64,000 nt of DNA, from the NCBI GenBank assembly GCA_029876055.1, contig CM056876.1:2232001-2296000 (forward strand). The letters run 5' to 3'. Under the pieces are notes generated by a model. The model searched no databases and was not told where the DNA came from. It worked only from the letters and a program-made list of their open reading frames with translations. Positions 1 to 11,900 of the stretch are shown here, piece by piece. How positions within the stretch are numbered: position 1 is the first letter of the stretch; every line of letters begins with the position of its first letter. Source of the stretch: Madurella fahalii. Taxonomy: Eukaryota > Ascomycota > Sordariomycetes > Sordariales. Position numbers and translations under genes: made by a program.

Positions 1-1172
1 AGGCTCCTGTGCTAGGTGCCCGATTTAACTCTATTCTCGGAGAAAGGTGAACAAAACCCATCATTCAAATGCAAGAGAAATCAGGTCGGTCATTAAGTTC
101 AAGGAGATCCACGCCAACCCCTATAAGCACATAGAAAATGTGGGTAGCTGTCAAATACTACGATTTGGTCGCGTCGATTGTCGGATCAGTATGATTCAGG
201 CGCGCTATCGGCAAGCTGTCTCCGACCAACAAACTATGTCCCCGGCCGCACGGTTTACCGTTTACCTTTAACTTCTCAAGATCAATGTGGATTCCAGTGT
301 TAATGCAATTTAGTAGTGCGCTAAGGACCGGCACACCCTTTTAGGGCAAAAAGTGTTGGAAGAAGAAGAGACTAAATTTTACCATTATTCTTCCTACACC
401 GCCTTGCCTAAAGATAAAGTGTGCTGGTCCTTCTACCGTTACATATATATAGGAAAACCGTGCCGTATAGACCGGGTGAAAAACCTAAGGTACACCCACA
501 AGTAATACGATACAACAATAGTAGACGCCAGTTGAAGAATACTGAGTAACCAGTGCGCTATTCCGTTTATACTCATAGCAGCCAATAAAGAAAAGGCGTG
601 CTGATAGTTCAAACTGCTTTCCAGAAGATCCTATTGCAAAATGACAATAACCCAGTATAAACTTTAATCCAATTGAAAAGGTATTAGCATCTAATCTTGA
701 AGCCATCGCGGGTCGAACAAGAGGTACTTGCAGCTTCAGGTTGTCCGTGGATTATTCTCGTGCTACCACTGCCATTCCTCCCTCTTTCCTTCTCGCTGAG
801 TACAACTCTGTGGGTATCCGGTTCTCATTACGAGGACACCTCGTTACGACAATTATCAGCTTTAGATTTATTCCTCAGTAAGTGGTGCATAACCATTGCA
901 CAGCTATCCACACGTTACGGATAATTTTTTATTTTTTTTTTATTTTTTTTATTTTATTCTTTTATTTTTTTACTGTACCTCTTTGCCATACCTGCAGGTG
1001 TTCAGTCCTGCTGTTGACCTGAAAGGTGGCGCTGGTGCTCCAGTGTCAAAGGGAACTGACCAACGGGAGTTCCGTCTTTTGCAAGTCACGAGCAGACATA
1101 GAACTGGACTCTTTCCAATAGAGAAATGTTGAAGTGAAGGCAATCATTGACGAGTATGCCGTCTCCGAGCTG
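1..1172. other. Gene-free left edge, partly AT-rich
   Basis: I see no convincing gene here. The short open frames lack recognisable motifs and have no coding-like composition. A T-rich low-complexity run with scattered A lies at about 920-970. Around 1117-1226 a 36-codon frame reads like a weak peptide fragment rich in Lys, Leu and His, but it has stops at both ends and overlaps the hairpin at 1173-1225. Confidence 0.6.
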
Positions 1173-1225
1173 AAGCATTTGGACCAGCTGCACAAGCTGA
1201 AGACCACAAGCTGGTCCAAATGCTT
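1173..1225. repeat. 17-bp perfect inverted repeat with 19-nt loop
   Basis: AAGCATTTGGACCAGCT at 1173-1189 is the exact reverse complement of 1209-1225. The 19-nt loop (1190-1208) is rich in AAGCTGAAG-like sequence. A transcript from either strand would fold into a stable stem-loop. No terminator U-run follows, so it does not look like a Pol III terminator. It could be a small fold-back, a footprint of an inverted duplication, or a small-RNA precursor. Confidence 0.85.
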
Positions 1226-1306
1226 ATAGAATCACTCATTACACACTGTCACATACATTGAAATACGCTGGCATTCACAGAAGACAAACCTGTTCCAGGG
1301 GTTGAA

Positions 1307-1938
1307 ATGGCTGCCGTTGCCATCTTCCATCGCCAGCACGCTGGTATTACCCCTACGTCGGCAACCTCCCCTTGCTCACCTGGGGCCAAGCGTGTCCACA
1401 GCGATGTCACGGGTGCCGACGACAACGGCGGCGGCAATGACAACGACCGCAACGGCAACGGCGGTAATGGCGACACGTCTATCGTCACCACCACTACCGT
1501 AACCACCATCCGCACCATTCTCACCGGCGACACAACAACCACCACAACCACCACCATCACGCCGCCACCAATCAAACGCTGTCGCCTTACCCCGCCAACC
1601 CCCAGCCCTGTATCAGCCGGCCCCCCCCTTCCCAGCTCCCTCTTCGCCCCGACTCACACGGCCGTCTGGAACGTTTCCTCCGCGCGCAGGCACGCGACGA
1701 GATGACACGCCGCGGCGCGGCGCTAGCCAACGGATCGCCCGTCCCCGTACCCGAGTGGTACTGGCGGGAGAGCCGAGCACGGCCTGTGGCGTGGATCAAG
1801 GACTGGGTGACGGGGGTGGTTCGGCCAAGGCGGATGGTAGATGACATGGTGGAGAATATGGGGTGGGAGAAGAGGGAGGGGTGGTTGAGGAGGCAGAAAG
1901 GGTGGAAGCGTGGAAGGGTGGAAAGGTGGTTATGGTAA
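1307..1938 (+). CDS. Doubtful hypothetical protein in two overlapping frames
   Basis: Two frames meet at an ATGA overlap at 1702-1705. The first (1307-1705) has long Thr runs, an Asn/Asp/Gly run and a Pro-rich end. The second (1702-1938) is Trp- and Arg-rich with an RPVAWIKDWV-like segment and looks more protein-like than chance. A spliced gene joining them is possible but I could not find a convincing intron. The composition is biased and open frames also run on the other strand, so this may be non-coding. I recognise no family. Confidence 0.2.
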
Positions 1939-3239
1939 CGAGGGGGTGATGAGAAGCAGGAGGAGGCGAAGGAAGAGATGAAAGTGAGAGACGAGGGGAG
2001 TTGGTGACGATGCATATCATGACGACGACGTTGATAACGAACGATATGAGGTGCTGAGCGTGGTTTTGCCTCTAGCCTCAAGCCCCAATAGTGTGGTCGT
2101 TACCAGGACCAGGAATATATTAGCAACTTCAACGCTAAGCATTCCGCCTGGCCGGAGCTTACAATCACTAGTTGCTTGAGGCTAATAACAGCTTGATGCC
2201 AATCAGCACCACTTTAGGTCCGACTACACACCGTCTGGTTTGGCTACAAGCCGTTTGGCGTTGGTTAGGTGAAGATTGTCCTAACATCTGAAGGGTTCGA
2301 GGCACTTACGATATTTACCTTGATTGCTCTACGTGTTTGTCTGTGCAGCCACCACATGCACAATCATGCGTCTGCGGACCGGTGTGGCTGTTCAGCCCGC
2401 GCACGCCGCAAGCCGGTGACTAATAAGTTGGCAACAGATCAATGATTCCCCCGTCACATACTAGGAAGTACTTCGACCTATGGAAGGCCGCTGTCTAATA
2501 CCTTGTTGTAGGAGAAAGATTGAAAGGTATAAGCAGTCTTGTCAGAAATCAGAGTCCCTGGGTGCTAGTAAGCCTAAGCCGCCACAACTACGTTGACGTG
2601 ATCCTATAAATGGATTTATAAGGATATAGCTCTCTGGCATGCCAGGAAGAAACACACAATTCATTCACTTTTGACACCCTTAACTTGCAGCGCTGTATTT
2701 CTGACAAGCCAAAGATATTCCTTCCCGCTGCAAACCAATCGTTTCCAGCCGCACTATAATTCGTTAGGGTGTTGCCTTGCCTATCTTAGGAATGCCCTCT
2801 CATAGTCTGGCCAAAGCAGGCACTTTAACTACTAGGCCTTAATTAAGTAGGCGGTGAGCCTGAAAGCAGTAAGCTTAAAAGCAGCGAGCTATCCTATGAT
2901 TAAGATGGAGGGGTGAAAGCGAAAATTCTAGGGAACGTAGAGGAATAGGAAGCGGAGTACGCAAGAGAGAGGTTAAAGCGCGAACAGAAAGGAACGTACG
3001 GTTTCGGCTTAGGGAAGGGAAGAATTTTTAAATGCTTATTAAGAATAAGAAGGCGGCAGTCGTTAGGGTTTTCCTGCTTTGTTCTTAGAATATAAATCTC
3101 TTTTAACCACTTAAGGCCTATCTTTACGTTACTCCAGCCTGCAGGTGAATAGTCACACTTTTAATTCTTGAATTCTAGCACTTCTTTGACGAAAAGAGGG
3201 TACTATTAGCCTTTAAGAAGTTATTAGTAAAGACAATTA
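1939..3239. other. AT-rich, stop-rich decayed sequence
   Basis: No open frame of useful length lies here. Composition is richer in A+T and in TAA/TAG/TTA than the genes to the right, as in RIP-mutated repeats. The right part (about 2880-3239) probably holds the eroded C-terminal half of the adjacent pogo-type transposase, but I cannot follow its frame reliably. Confidence 0.5.
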
Positions 3240-3822
3240 TTAGTGTAAGTCTCTAGCTCTTAACAGTTACATATTCGATAATGACTTAAAGAGTGGGATT
3301 AAAGGACTAAATAAAAGGTTTATCAGTAAGGAAGTTCTCTATAACCTTCTCGGCAATCGTCTCTTAATTATATCTACATACCGTGCTTGTCTATATTTGC
3401 GATGTTACACAGCTTGATCTTCTTTACCTTGATTTGGTAACGTAGGTGGTTAAGAAGGTCTTTGTACTTCTCCTTAGTAAAGCCACTCTAACGCGCGCTC
3501 TCTAACAAGGTGTTTAGCTTAACCTTTACGTTCTTATACCAGCAAGTATTATTTACACCCTTCTTCTGATCCGAGCTTTGGAATAACCTTAGCCAGCAGC
3601 CTCTTCGTTACGGCACCAGTCGGCTAAGAAGCTCTTCTGCAAAGGGGAGAGCTTCCGGTATGGTAGTTTGCTCTCTAGCTTAGAGGTTACACCATAGAGG
3701 CGTCCATAAAGCGTTGACTGGGTGACCCCATTGTTTGCCGCTGCCGCGCGCTGCTTCGCTCCGGAATTGATTTCATCGAATACCGACTTAATATTTAACT
3801 CTCGAACCGTGATGCCCCCCAT
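3240..3822 (-). pseudogene. Decayed pogo/Fot1-type transposase
   Basis: The start ATG is at 3822-3820. The first 80 or so codons read as the N-terminal helix-turn-helix of pogo/Fot1 (Tc1/mariner) transposases: ELNIKSVFDEINSGAKQRAA, then a YGRLYGV segment, LSPLQKSFLADWC and RNEEAAG. After 3590 the frame is interrupted by TAA/TAG where relatives have Gln (AAG*GYSKARIRRR, ILAGIRT*RLS*TPC*). It then shifts frame near 3480, continuing as FTKEKYKDLLNHL and a degraded N-x-D stretch. Catalytic DDE residues cannot be identified. Family knowledge: such transposases cut and paste at TA sites. This copy cannot make an active enzyme. An open frame extends upstream of 3822 to about 4164 but overlaps the next gene and lacks the family's features. 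Confidence 0.75.
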
Positions 3823-3975
3823 TTTAGTGTGTGTTGAAGCAAAAATGTGGGAGTGGTGGGTGTTGGAATCGAGGGGGTGCTCCTTTGTTGATGCTGGAGA
3901 TTGTAATCGGCTGAGGGGCCGATCGGCTGTGGGGTCGCGACTTCTATTCCCGCTGACCAAGTCAGTACCTGTACG

Positions 3976-4519
3976 ATGTTGTTCCACCGTGCCCTCCTGC
4001 TGGCCCTGGCAGCCGTAGCATCGTCCGGGAAGCCCACCGAACGCCGGCTTCCCAGCTGGGCCATCGAAATCGCCAACGCCACTTACACCGATGAGCTGCT
4101 GGAGATAGGCAAGGCAGTCTTTACCTTGACGCATATGCTGATCGATGTCTGTGAGGCTATCCACTGACCCTCGAATTCAACACATGGTGCAAGGTGGCGG
4201 GCACGCCCGTGGATCCTGAGCTCAACCTCCACTTCTAGGTCAACGGCGACATCGGCTGGGTGACGTTCAACAAGACTTGGGCATGTCCGCAGACGAATGT
4301 CCAAGGACGGTAAGCAGACTGGGCCGGACTGTATTCTGCGCGAGAGCGCTGACAGGCCTGTCCCAGGTCCCTCTTGTACGGATATGGGGAGTGGGTCATG
4401 AAATGCCCGGCGAGAAGCGATCCCAAGATAACCTGTACGGGCTTGACGACGGGTACGCTGCTAGTGAGAGCAAGTATCAAGACGGAATCAATTGTTGCTT
4501 GAACTGCGGTATCGTGTGA
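3976..4519 (+). pseudogene. Broken small secreted-protein gene
   Basis: The start at 3976 gives a hydrophobic signal-peptide-like N terminus (MLFHRALLLALAAVASS), then about 45 residues ending in LTHMLIDVCEAIH at a TGA (4165-4167). Protein-like sequence resumes in another frame from 4164 (LTLEFNTWCKVAGTP). It meets a TAG after ELNLHF, where CAG is likely ancestral, and continues as VNGDIGWVTFNKTWACPQT. A clean 57-bp intron (GTAAGC 4310 to CCCAG 4366, branch-like GCTGAC inside) follows, and then about 50 further codons. The Cys residues, signal peptide and size suggest a small secreted, effector-like protein; I do not recognise the family. The frameshift near 4160 and the internal stop mean it is inactive unless the sequence has errors. 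Confidence 0.5.
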
Positions 4520-4733
4520 TTCTTGGAGATAAGTAGCTTTCTTATTGGCCTTTGTCTAATCGATGGTTTCTTCGTTTCGTTGATTTATCCACGGATCCCA
4601 GCGCTGTTGGTGCAATTCACCGCCACGGACTCAAAGGAGGACATAGCCTAGTGTGTAGTGGCGCTAGAGAGCCTAGATAACTTGAACGTCTAAAAGCCAA
4701 GGTATTGTACAGCTTCATCATGCAATTCCAACT

Positions 4734-5165
4734 CTAAAACCCAACCGCCCGCACCTCAGCTTCTACTCTTGCCTCGTGAACCCTCTCTCTCTGTCTTGTA
4801 TCTACAGGAGGAGGAGGGATCCTCATAAAGATATTGTCCGGTGTGTAGTTTGCCACTCGCGCAGCGGACTCGGTCTGACGCTGGAATTTCTTGGCTGAGA
4901 TGGAAGTCCTTGGTTTGAGGTCAGTTTGGATGGCATTTCCAGGGGTGACAGGGTCCGAAAGAGGTGGCTGTGAGATGTAACCGTACCTGGCGTCGTCATG
5001 TCCCTCAGTTGGCTGGTTTCGGTGTGATTTGCCCATGGTTTTGGCTTGATGCAAAGCAGGACAGATGTCAGATGTGTGGTGTGTCAGAGATTCAAACAAT
5101 GGTTTGCCAAGTGTAAGGAAGACGAGGGATTCATGAACATCAGCAAAGTCTGGCAAATTGGACAA
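4734..5165 (-). CDS. Hypothetical protein, weak support
   Basis: The open frame is 143 codons. A more natural start may be the Met at 5036 (MGKSHRNQPTEGHDDARYGY), giving about 100 residues of polar, charged sequence with a PPPPVD segment and an Arg/Glu-rich tail. There is no signal peptide, membrane segment or known motif. The sequence is less biased than chance frames nearby, which is the only reason to list it. It lies next to transposon debris. Confidence 0.25.
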   Translation of the reverse strand: MSNLPDFADVHESLVFLTLGKPLFESLTHHTSDICPALHQAKTMGKSHRNQPTEGHDDARYGYISQPPLSDPVTPGNAIQTDLKPRTSISAKKFQRQTESAARVANYTPDNIFMRIPPPPVDTRQRERVHEARVEAEVRAVGF

Positions 5166-6668
5166 AGACTACTGCGGGCTGGTTAGAGGATAATGAAGTA
5201 TTAATACTCATTTGCTTGATGGCTGGCCATCATGAGCAAGACCGCATGGCCAGAGGGCACACAGCGATGATAATATGAGCACCCAGATATCCCACAAAAA
5301 TTTACGGTGTGATATTCTCCACACAACAAACTGGAGGACACTTTTCTTGCCCCGAAGTCAACACGGAATGATGCCCGGAAGGTGGGCGCAACGACAATGA
5401 TGGGATCTTGACCGGGTTTGTCGTTCCGCGCCACCTAGAGCCGAGCCATGCTTGGGAAGCCAACGAGAAAGTTGCCTATCCTTTTAGAACACCGACTATT
5501 ATTACCCTGTGTGGCAACGGAAGAAAGTGTCTCTGACAGCCCCGTGACCCAAGCGTCTTGCAATATTATTTTTCTCAAAGGGAGGCATTAATGTTGCAAC
5601 TTTTTCTCCAAGGCAGAATGCTCACCTAAGGTCAGGTACCTACTTTTTGAAGGTGATTTGATGGTCGGTAGACGCATGAACGGCTTAACCCCGCAGATGG
5701 GTTCCGACGAATCAAGATGGGCTCATTATGTGCATGTAATGAACTAGCCACGGAAACTTGGCGCGGAAGGATTGCCGACACCGAGGCGATGAAGTACCCC
5801 GGAGGCCCAGCAAGGCTCCGAGAGCCTCTTTGTAAATGGCTCTCAAAAGGACTGGAGCCAGATGACAAAATATATAAAGTCACGTCGAATAGGCACTACA
5901 TTCTCGTGTATTCTTGTGGGCAGAATCCTAAGAGTTCCCATCAATGCCTCTTTGCCGCCAAACACTTTGACTCTGATGCTCTGTGGGCACGGAGCTGGCC
6001 TTCAAGGGCAGCCAAATGTATGTTGGTGTAGGACTAGGCCATCTCAGAAACCACCTGCTCATGCTACCCCTCCCCGCACATCAACAGCCAGAATGATGGT
6101 GACCAATCATCCAAGTGATACTTGGACTCAGGGTCACTCTACTTTTTCTCTCCCGACAGCCCTAACAGCTGAGGCTTCGCCTGCGCTGGTTCTCCTTCCA
6201 GGGCTCCGCCAGGCTCTGTTAGTAGACGACAAAGTCAAACAGCTGGGTGGTCGACTCGTCAGCAGCCATGCACGAGCTGGGCTAGCGCCGCCCGATGGAG
6301 GTCAATCGACTCACCTATTGGCTTCAAAAAGGTGTTCTGCAGCCCCAGAAGGCAGACCCGGCGACCCCCTGCTCCATGGAGAAAAGTTGCTCATCAAAAA
6401 AGCCCTGCCAGAGGAGGCCTGGTCTCCGCCCGACGCCAAAGTGTCAAAGTGTCGCTCATGCTGCCAGGCAACAAAGCCCCCGTTTTGAATGAGTGCGAGA
6501 AAGTGTATAGGTAGTCGCGTTATATATAGAAATACTGAACGCCTACTCGCTGATGCCTCATCCCTCTGATTTCCCTGGGTCATGAATTTCCCGCAGCCCC
6601 CCTCCCCTATGTCTAGAGCCATCCCCTCCCTCGTACTGTAGCCCATTTCTGCCCCCCTTCTGTCCTCA
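5166..6668. other. Intergenic, no supported gene
   Basis: Several open frames up to about 200 codons occur (for example 5862-6488 on +), but they overlap in different frames, lack motifs and have no coding bias. The last 150 bp or so are pyrimidine-rich and directly precede the Clr5 gene start, so they are probably its promoter and 5' leader. Confidence 0.5.
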
Positions 6669-8552
6669 ATGGCGTCTTTTCCGCAAGATGATAACATACG
6701 CTCCAACAAGCGCCCCCGACACGGGGACTATAACCTAGCGGCCTTTGGCGGCAGCGGCAGCGCCTTTGGAACGCCCAGGAACGTCGAAGCGAGCGACATT
6801 ATCCACCCACCAGTGTACGACAACGCAAACCTGGTCGATCACAGCTACAATTATCCAGGACTCTTCAGTAATTTGATCCACGACATGGATGACGATGGCA
6901 ATATCGCTTATCCCCTACAAAACTTCAATAACCTGTACGGTGATTTTCCGCCTGAAGGATCCGACGATGATGCCTTGCACTACACGCACGAGCAGCTCGC
7001 GACAGCTTCTGCCACTGGTGGTGCTAGCTCTGTTGAACGTCCCATCGCAGAGCAACAAACTATTATTTCGCCGGGGTTGGACACCGAGTGCTCAAATTCG
7101 GCATCCTCGGGCACATCTCTCCCTCCGAACCCAAGCCGTCTGACCAAAGCTGGTCCCAGCGCGCAAGAGTGGGAAGAGCGAAAGCCGCTCATCGCGTTCC
7201 TTTGGGGGCGTGACAAGCCAGGCCTCGACCTGACGCTCCAAGAGCTGAAGCAGGTGATGGAAATGGCAGGATTTCTGAAAGGGTAAAATCCAACCACTTT
7301 CTTGACTTTCTCTTCTTGGATCACCCCAGGCACCAACGATAGCTTACCGATGAAATCAACCGCCAGCGCCACCGAAACCATGTATAAATACCGATTCGAC
7401 AAATGGGGGATCACCAAGAACGAACGCAACGCCCCCAGCAAACGCGGCGATCGACGCCAACGGCGGGAGATCAAGACCAGCCGAGGGTCTTCCTCCTCTT
7501 CCATGTCAAATGACGTTGGAGTGTCCCGCAAAGACTTGTTCGAGAACATGTGCACCCTCTGCGTCGAGGGTATTCAACAAAAGCAAGCCAACATCTGGGC
7601 GCTGGAAGATGAATTCCGTGTCTTCGACGACGACTGGGAGGATGCGTACGGCTCAGCAGCAGCGCTCATCTTGGAGCTGGCTAACAATCCGGACTCGCCT
7701 TCAGGATGGGACACACTTCGAGAAGACATCGCGCCCATGGTCAAGACGCTCAACTACTTCTCCTTTCCGACCATCTTGATCATTGCCTTCAAGATGTCCA
7801 ACAAGCTCGTTGACCCAAAGGTTCGTCACACCATGGGGGATTTCCTCAGTGGATGCCTGGGCATCGCCCGTGCCGAGTCCGTGACGTCGTCCCGCCACGT
7901 CGCACTGGCGAATCTTCTCGAGGGATTGAATCATGCTGCAGAGCAGCACGACAACATAGAGAGCCTCGTCAAGGTCATCATTTCGTGTTACATCCATTTG
8001 GCGAATAACTGCGACACCTCTGTCAAATCAGGGGGTGCAACGGCCTTATCCCTCCTCTCCTTCTATCACGTACAGCTCGGGTTCGACGAGCCGTGGCTTG
8101 AAGGCACACTCGATAAGATCATGAAGCTTCTCAAGCGCGCCGAAGCCGATAGAGGCGAGGATGACAAGGCCACGATCGAGATCATGGGACTGGCCATCAT
8201 GGTGCTGCAAAAGACTAAGCAGGAGAAAACGCTGCAGCATATGTGCGCCCAGATGCGCTTGCGCATCAACCGCCAGCTGGACAACCTCCCCCGGGACGAC
8301 CCGGACCATAGATATTTTCTCGACCGGCTGCTCGACGCGCACCATCTCGAATTCAGGCTGGCGCAGGAGGACGGGGCTGACGAGCTTGCTGCCGCGCTAA
8401 AGAATGAGTATGCAAGGTTGGAGGCCAAGCACGAGAAAGAGAAGGATGGCTATGGCAAGGTTCTGGACCTGGAGGTGAAGGAATTGACCAGCAAGCTGGA
8501 CCGAACATCTATGTGTGAGAGGGGTCCAACGGACGTGGGCACGCAAGGTTGA
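6669..8552 (+). CDS. Clr5-domain protein
   Basis: Two exons: 6669-7282 and 7367-8552, with a GTAAAA...CGCCAG intron of 84 bp, giving 599 residues. A shorter intron ending at 7342 also keeps frame (607 residues). The Asp/Ser-rich N-terminal 170 residues carry a basic SNKRPRH patch. Across the splice site is a fungal Clr5 domain: EWEERKPLIAFLW, LTLQELKQVMEMAGF, then TMYKYRFDKWGITKN. The longer intron restores the usual short spacing between GF and the YKxRFxKWG helix. The remaining 400 or so residues are mostly helical without a named domain, and the C terminus is charged and coiled-coil-like. Clr5 proteins are a large fungal family, often assumed to be regulators, with little direct biochemistry. 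The Helitron begins within about 200 bp of the stop codon, so the 3' UTR may be disturbed. Confidence 0.8.
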
Positions 8553-8950
8553 ACTCTGCTTGTTGGCACTGACCTACGAAGAGGAAAGTAGGAAGAGAAC
8601 CAGCTGCCAGACCTGCGGAGGCCGAAGATATATAGCCGGAGCTGGTTTCTCTATATAAGAGACTACAGGACTGAAAAAAAAACAACGGTTCGTAGGATGG
8701 TTGATTTGGCTGTAAAACAGGGTTTTCCTTAACAAATTGTTAGTGTTTTTGTGTTTTTACGGGCTGCAAACCCCTAACAGCTTAACAGGATTTGGTCAAT
8801 TGCTGTTATAAATTTTCATTGGCCCAAAAAGTCTTGGCTGCCGATCCCACTTACGGGCCCCATATTCAATTTTTGCGGGCCACTCAATTTTTACGGGCCA
8901 TTCCTCTCCTCCCAACTCTCTTAATTCTACAGTTCAGAAAAGCTCTCCAA

Positions 8951-11900
8951 ATGCCTCCACGTCGTCGTCAACGTGCCTCCCAAGATCATTTTTGCAGTGG
9001 CTGTCGCGTATACCGCCCTCTTACGGATTTTCGAACTCGGTCGAATGGTATACCGTATGCAACGTGTATACGTTGTTCCGGGGCCCGTATACGCGCTGCA
9101 TCGCGCCGTCGAGCTGCAGCAAACCTTGCAGCACCTGCAGGAGCGGCTATAACGGTACCTACACGACACCTTGCTATAGGTGAACCTCTTAGTTGGCTTC
9201 CTCTAACGGGTGTTGAATCTGTTACGCCTCATGATCTCGGTTCTCAAACTGTTGAATGTACTGAGTGCGGTACTTTATACTGGTTAGATGAGCGTCTTGC
9301 GGTATGTGTTGCCCCTATATTCTTCTCTGTCAAATATACTAATAGGCCTGTAGAACTCAATACCTGCAAACCTAAAGTTTGGGTCCTATTGCTTGCAAGG
9401 CGATATTACCTTTCCTGCTTAGCAGCCGTTACCTCCTTTTCTCCTCTACCTGTTAACCGATAACGGGTCCCGTGCATCTATCTTTCGAGATAATTTACGG
9501 CGGTACAATAATGCCTTTGCTTTCACTTCTATCTCTATAAGTCAGACTATATACGGGATTACAGGTAGCGGCCTAATAGACTACTAAATCTATGGTACTC
9601 TGTATTATCTACAGGGCCCGCTGGAACCTATCCCAGATCAACCTCCGCAGTTTGCGCAACTCTATTTCTTTGACCTGCAAATAGCTAATGCATATCGTTT
9701 GGGCTGCAGTGCGGACCTTGACCCTACTTTTCTCTTTGATTTCACCGAGTTCTTATACACCAACAACCTCTTTGTTTCACGATATCTTATAGCCCTCGAG
9801 CGTTTTATAGCCATTCCTGGCCCTGTACGGGTGTTGTTGAACCCGCAGATAAGCCTCATTGTTTAAGAGGGAGCAGATCTATATCGAGAAAACCTCTCTA
9901 TTGCAGACGACGTAGCTGTTCTCATCCCAGATGAATATGCTGGAAGTGGTTTTCGAGATGTTATCTTGGCCCAATGCGGATCTGACAGGGCTATAAGAGG
10001 GTGGTGCTATATCTATCCTCATTTAGCTGTATACCTCCCTTTAGCGTACCCGTTAATGTTCCTGCGAGGTGACTTTGGTTATCGATGGGGGTTGCCTTTA
10101 CGGGATTACCGAGAACGTAGGCGTGCGAAGAAAACCCTTGACTGGGGAGTGTGGTGCAGATACATTTTGCATACCCGTCAGAGTTAAAGTTAGACCCCTT
10201 TTCTTTTCTGGCGGCTGTTCTAGCAGTTCTTAGTGGACTTATAGGCTGTAAGCGACTAAGTAAAGTTGTTGTAGCTTAGCTATTACTAGCGTGAGCTTCG
10301 AGCTGATTTATACCGGGGTGTGTAAGACTGGCTTCGAGACGGTGATAGCGATGCTGTGTAGCTTGGCCAGTGTGTTATTTTACCTACTATTTATGTTGGC
10401 GGAGCCTGCTTTATCGCATAATACTACTAGGATTCGATGGCAATTGTCTGTAAACTTGGGTATCCTACTTTCTTCATTACAGTTACCGCAAACCCTCACT
10501 GGCCTGAGATCCAGCGGGAACTTCTTGTAGGCCAGAGTGCTTCTGATCGCCCTAATGTTGTTAGCCGTATCTTCGAGTTGAAGTGCCAGTCTATTTTACA
10601 CGAGCTAAAAGGCGGGCTGCTAGGAACTTTTATAGGCACAGTCTGGACCGTAGAGTACTAGAAACGCGGTCTACCTTACCGCTATATCCTTCTTTTCCTT
10701 ATTCCAGAAGACTCTCGCCGTTATCTTAACCCCGTAAATATCAACCGCGTTATTAGAACCGAGATTCCTATAGAGGCTGAGGATCCTGATGGTATCCTAT
10801 AGGCGATTGTTATAAATAATATGGTTTATGGCCCCTGTGGAACTGACAATCCTAACTCGCCCTGTATAGTTCGGGACCCGCGAACTGGGATTCGAAGCTG
10901 TTTAAAGCGGTTCCTAAAGGCATTTGCAGAAGAGACTACGGTATTAGAAGATAGATATCCTTGCTATAGGCGCCGGAATAATAGCTAGGTTATAACTCGA
11001 AGGATTAATAGCTAGGAGGTCCAGCTTGATAACCGTTAGGTAGTTCCTTATAGCCTATACCTCTCCCGCAAATACACTGCTCATATCAATATTGAGATCT
11101 GTACCTCTATAAAGGCTATTAAGTATATATATAAGTACGTATATAAAGGCACTGACCAGGCTACTGTTAATATCTCTCCTACTGAGTAGCTCGACGAGGT
11201 CCGTACGCACTTACAGTACCGCTACGTTAGTCCTACAGAGGCTGTGGTCCGGTTATTCGAGTTCTATACCTATAAAGAGTACCCTCCTATTATTCATCTT
11301 CCTGTCCACCTTGAGGGTGAACAAGCTATTTTCTTTCAAGCAAACGCTACTGCTAAGGAGGTTATAGCAGCTACAGAGAGTCGTCAAACTGAGTTGATAG
11401 GGTTTTTTGCATATAATGCTATATATAGCAGTTCCCGTAACTTGCTATATATCGATTTCCCTACCCAGTATGTCTGGGATAAGCAGAATCGAGTTTGGAA
11501 ACCCCGTCAACAAGGTACCTACGTTGCCCGTATGCAGTATGTCCCCCCTACTTCAGGGGAGCGATATTTTCTACGGGTTCTGCTTTGCAATATCCCTGGC
11601 CTACAGTCTTTTAAACATTTATAGACTATCAATAGCTATATTTATCCTACTTTTCGGGCTACTTGCTTAGCTACTAGGTTACTTAACTCTGACTAGCGGT
11701 AGGTAGACTGCTTCGAGGAGGCCCGTGTTTAGCAGAGTAGCTAAGCTTTACAGCACCTATTTATTATCTACTTACTTACTAGAGATGTAGCAGACCCGTT
11801 AAGTCTATAGTTACAGTTTCAAGACTTACTCTGTGATGACCTTCTTCAGCGTATTGCTCGGTTTGCAGATGTCCCGTAAGGTTTACAGGACCCTTATATT

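Noticed and set aside
2262..2310. Possible tRNA (GGTTAGGTGAAG and GGGTTCGAGGC resemble A and B boxes)
   Set aside because: The T-arm stem does not pair and no acceptor stem or anticodon arm could be drawn; at most an old tRNA-like remnant.
5862..6488. 208-codon frame before the Clr5 gene
   Set aside because: No motif, odd composition, overlaps two other frames of similar quality.
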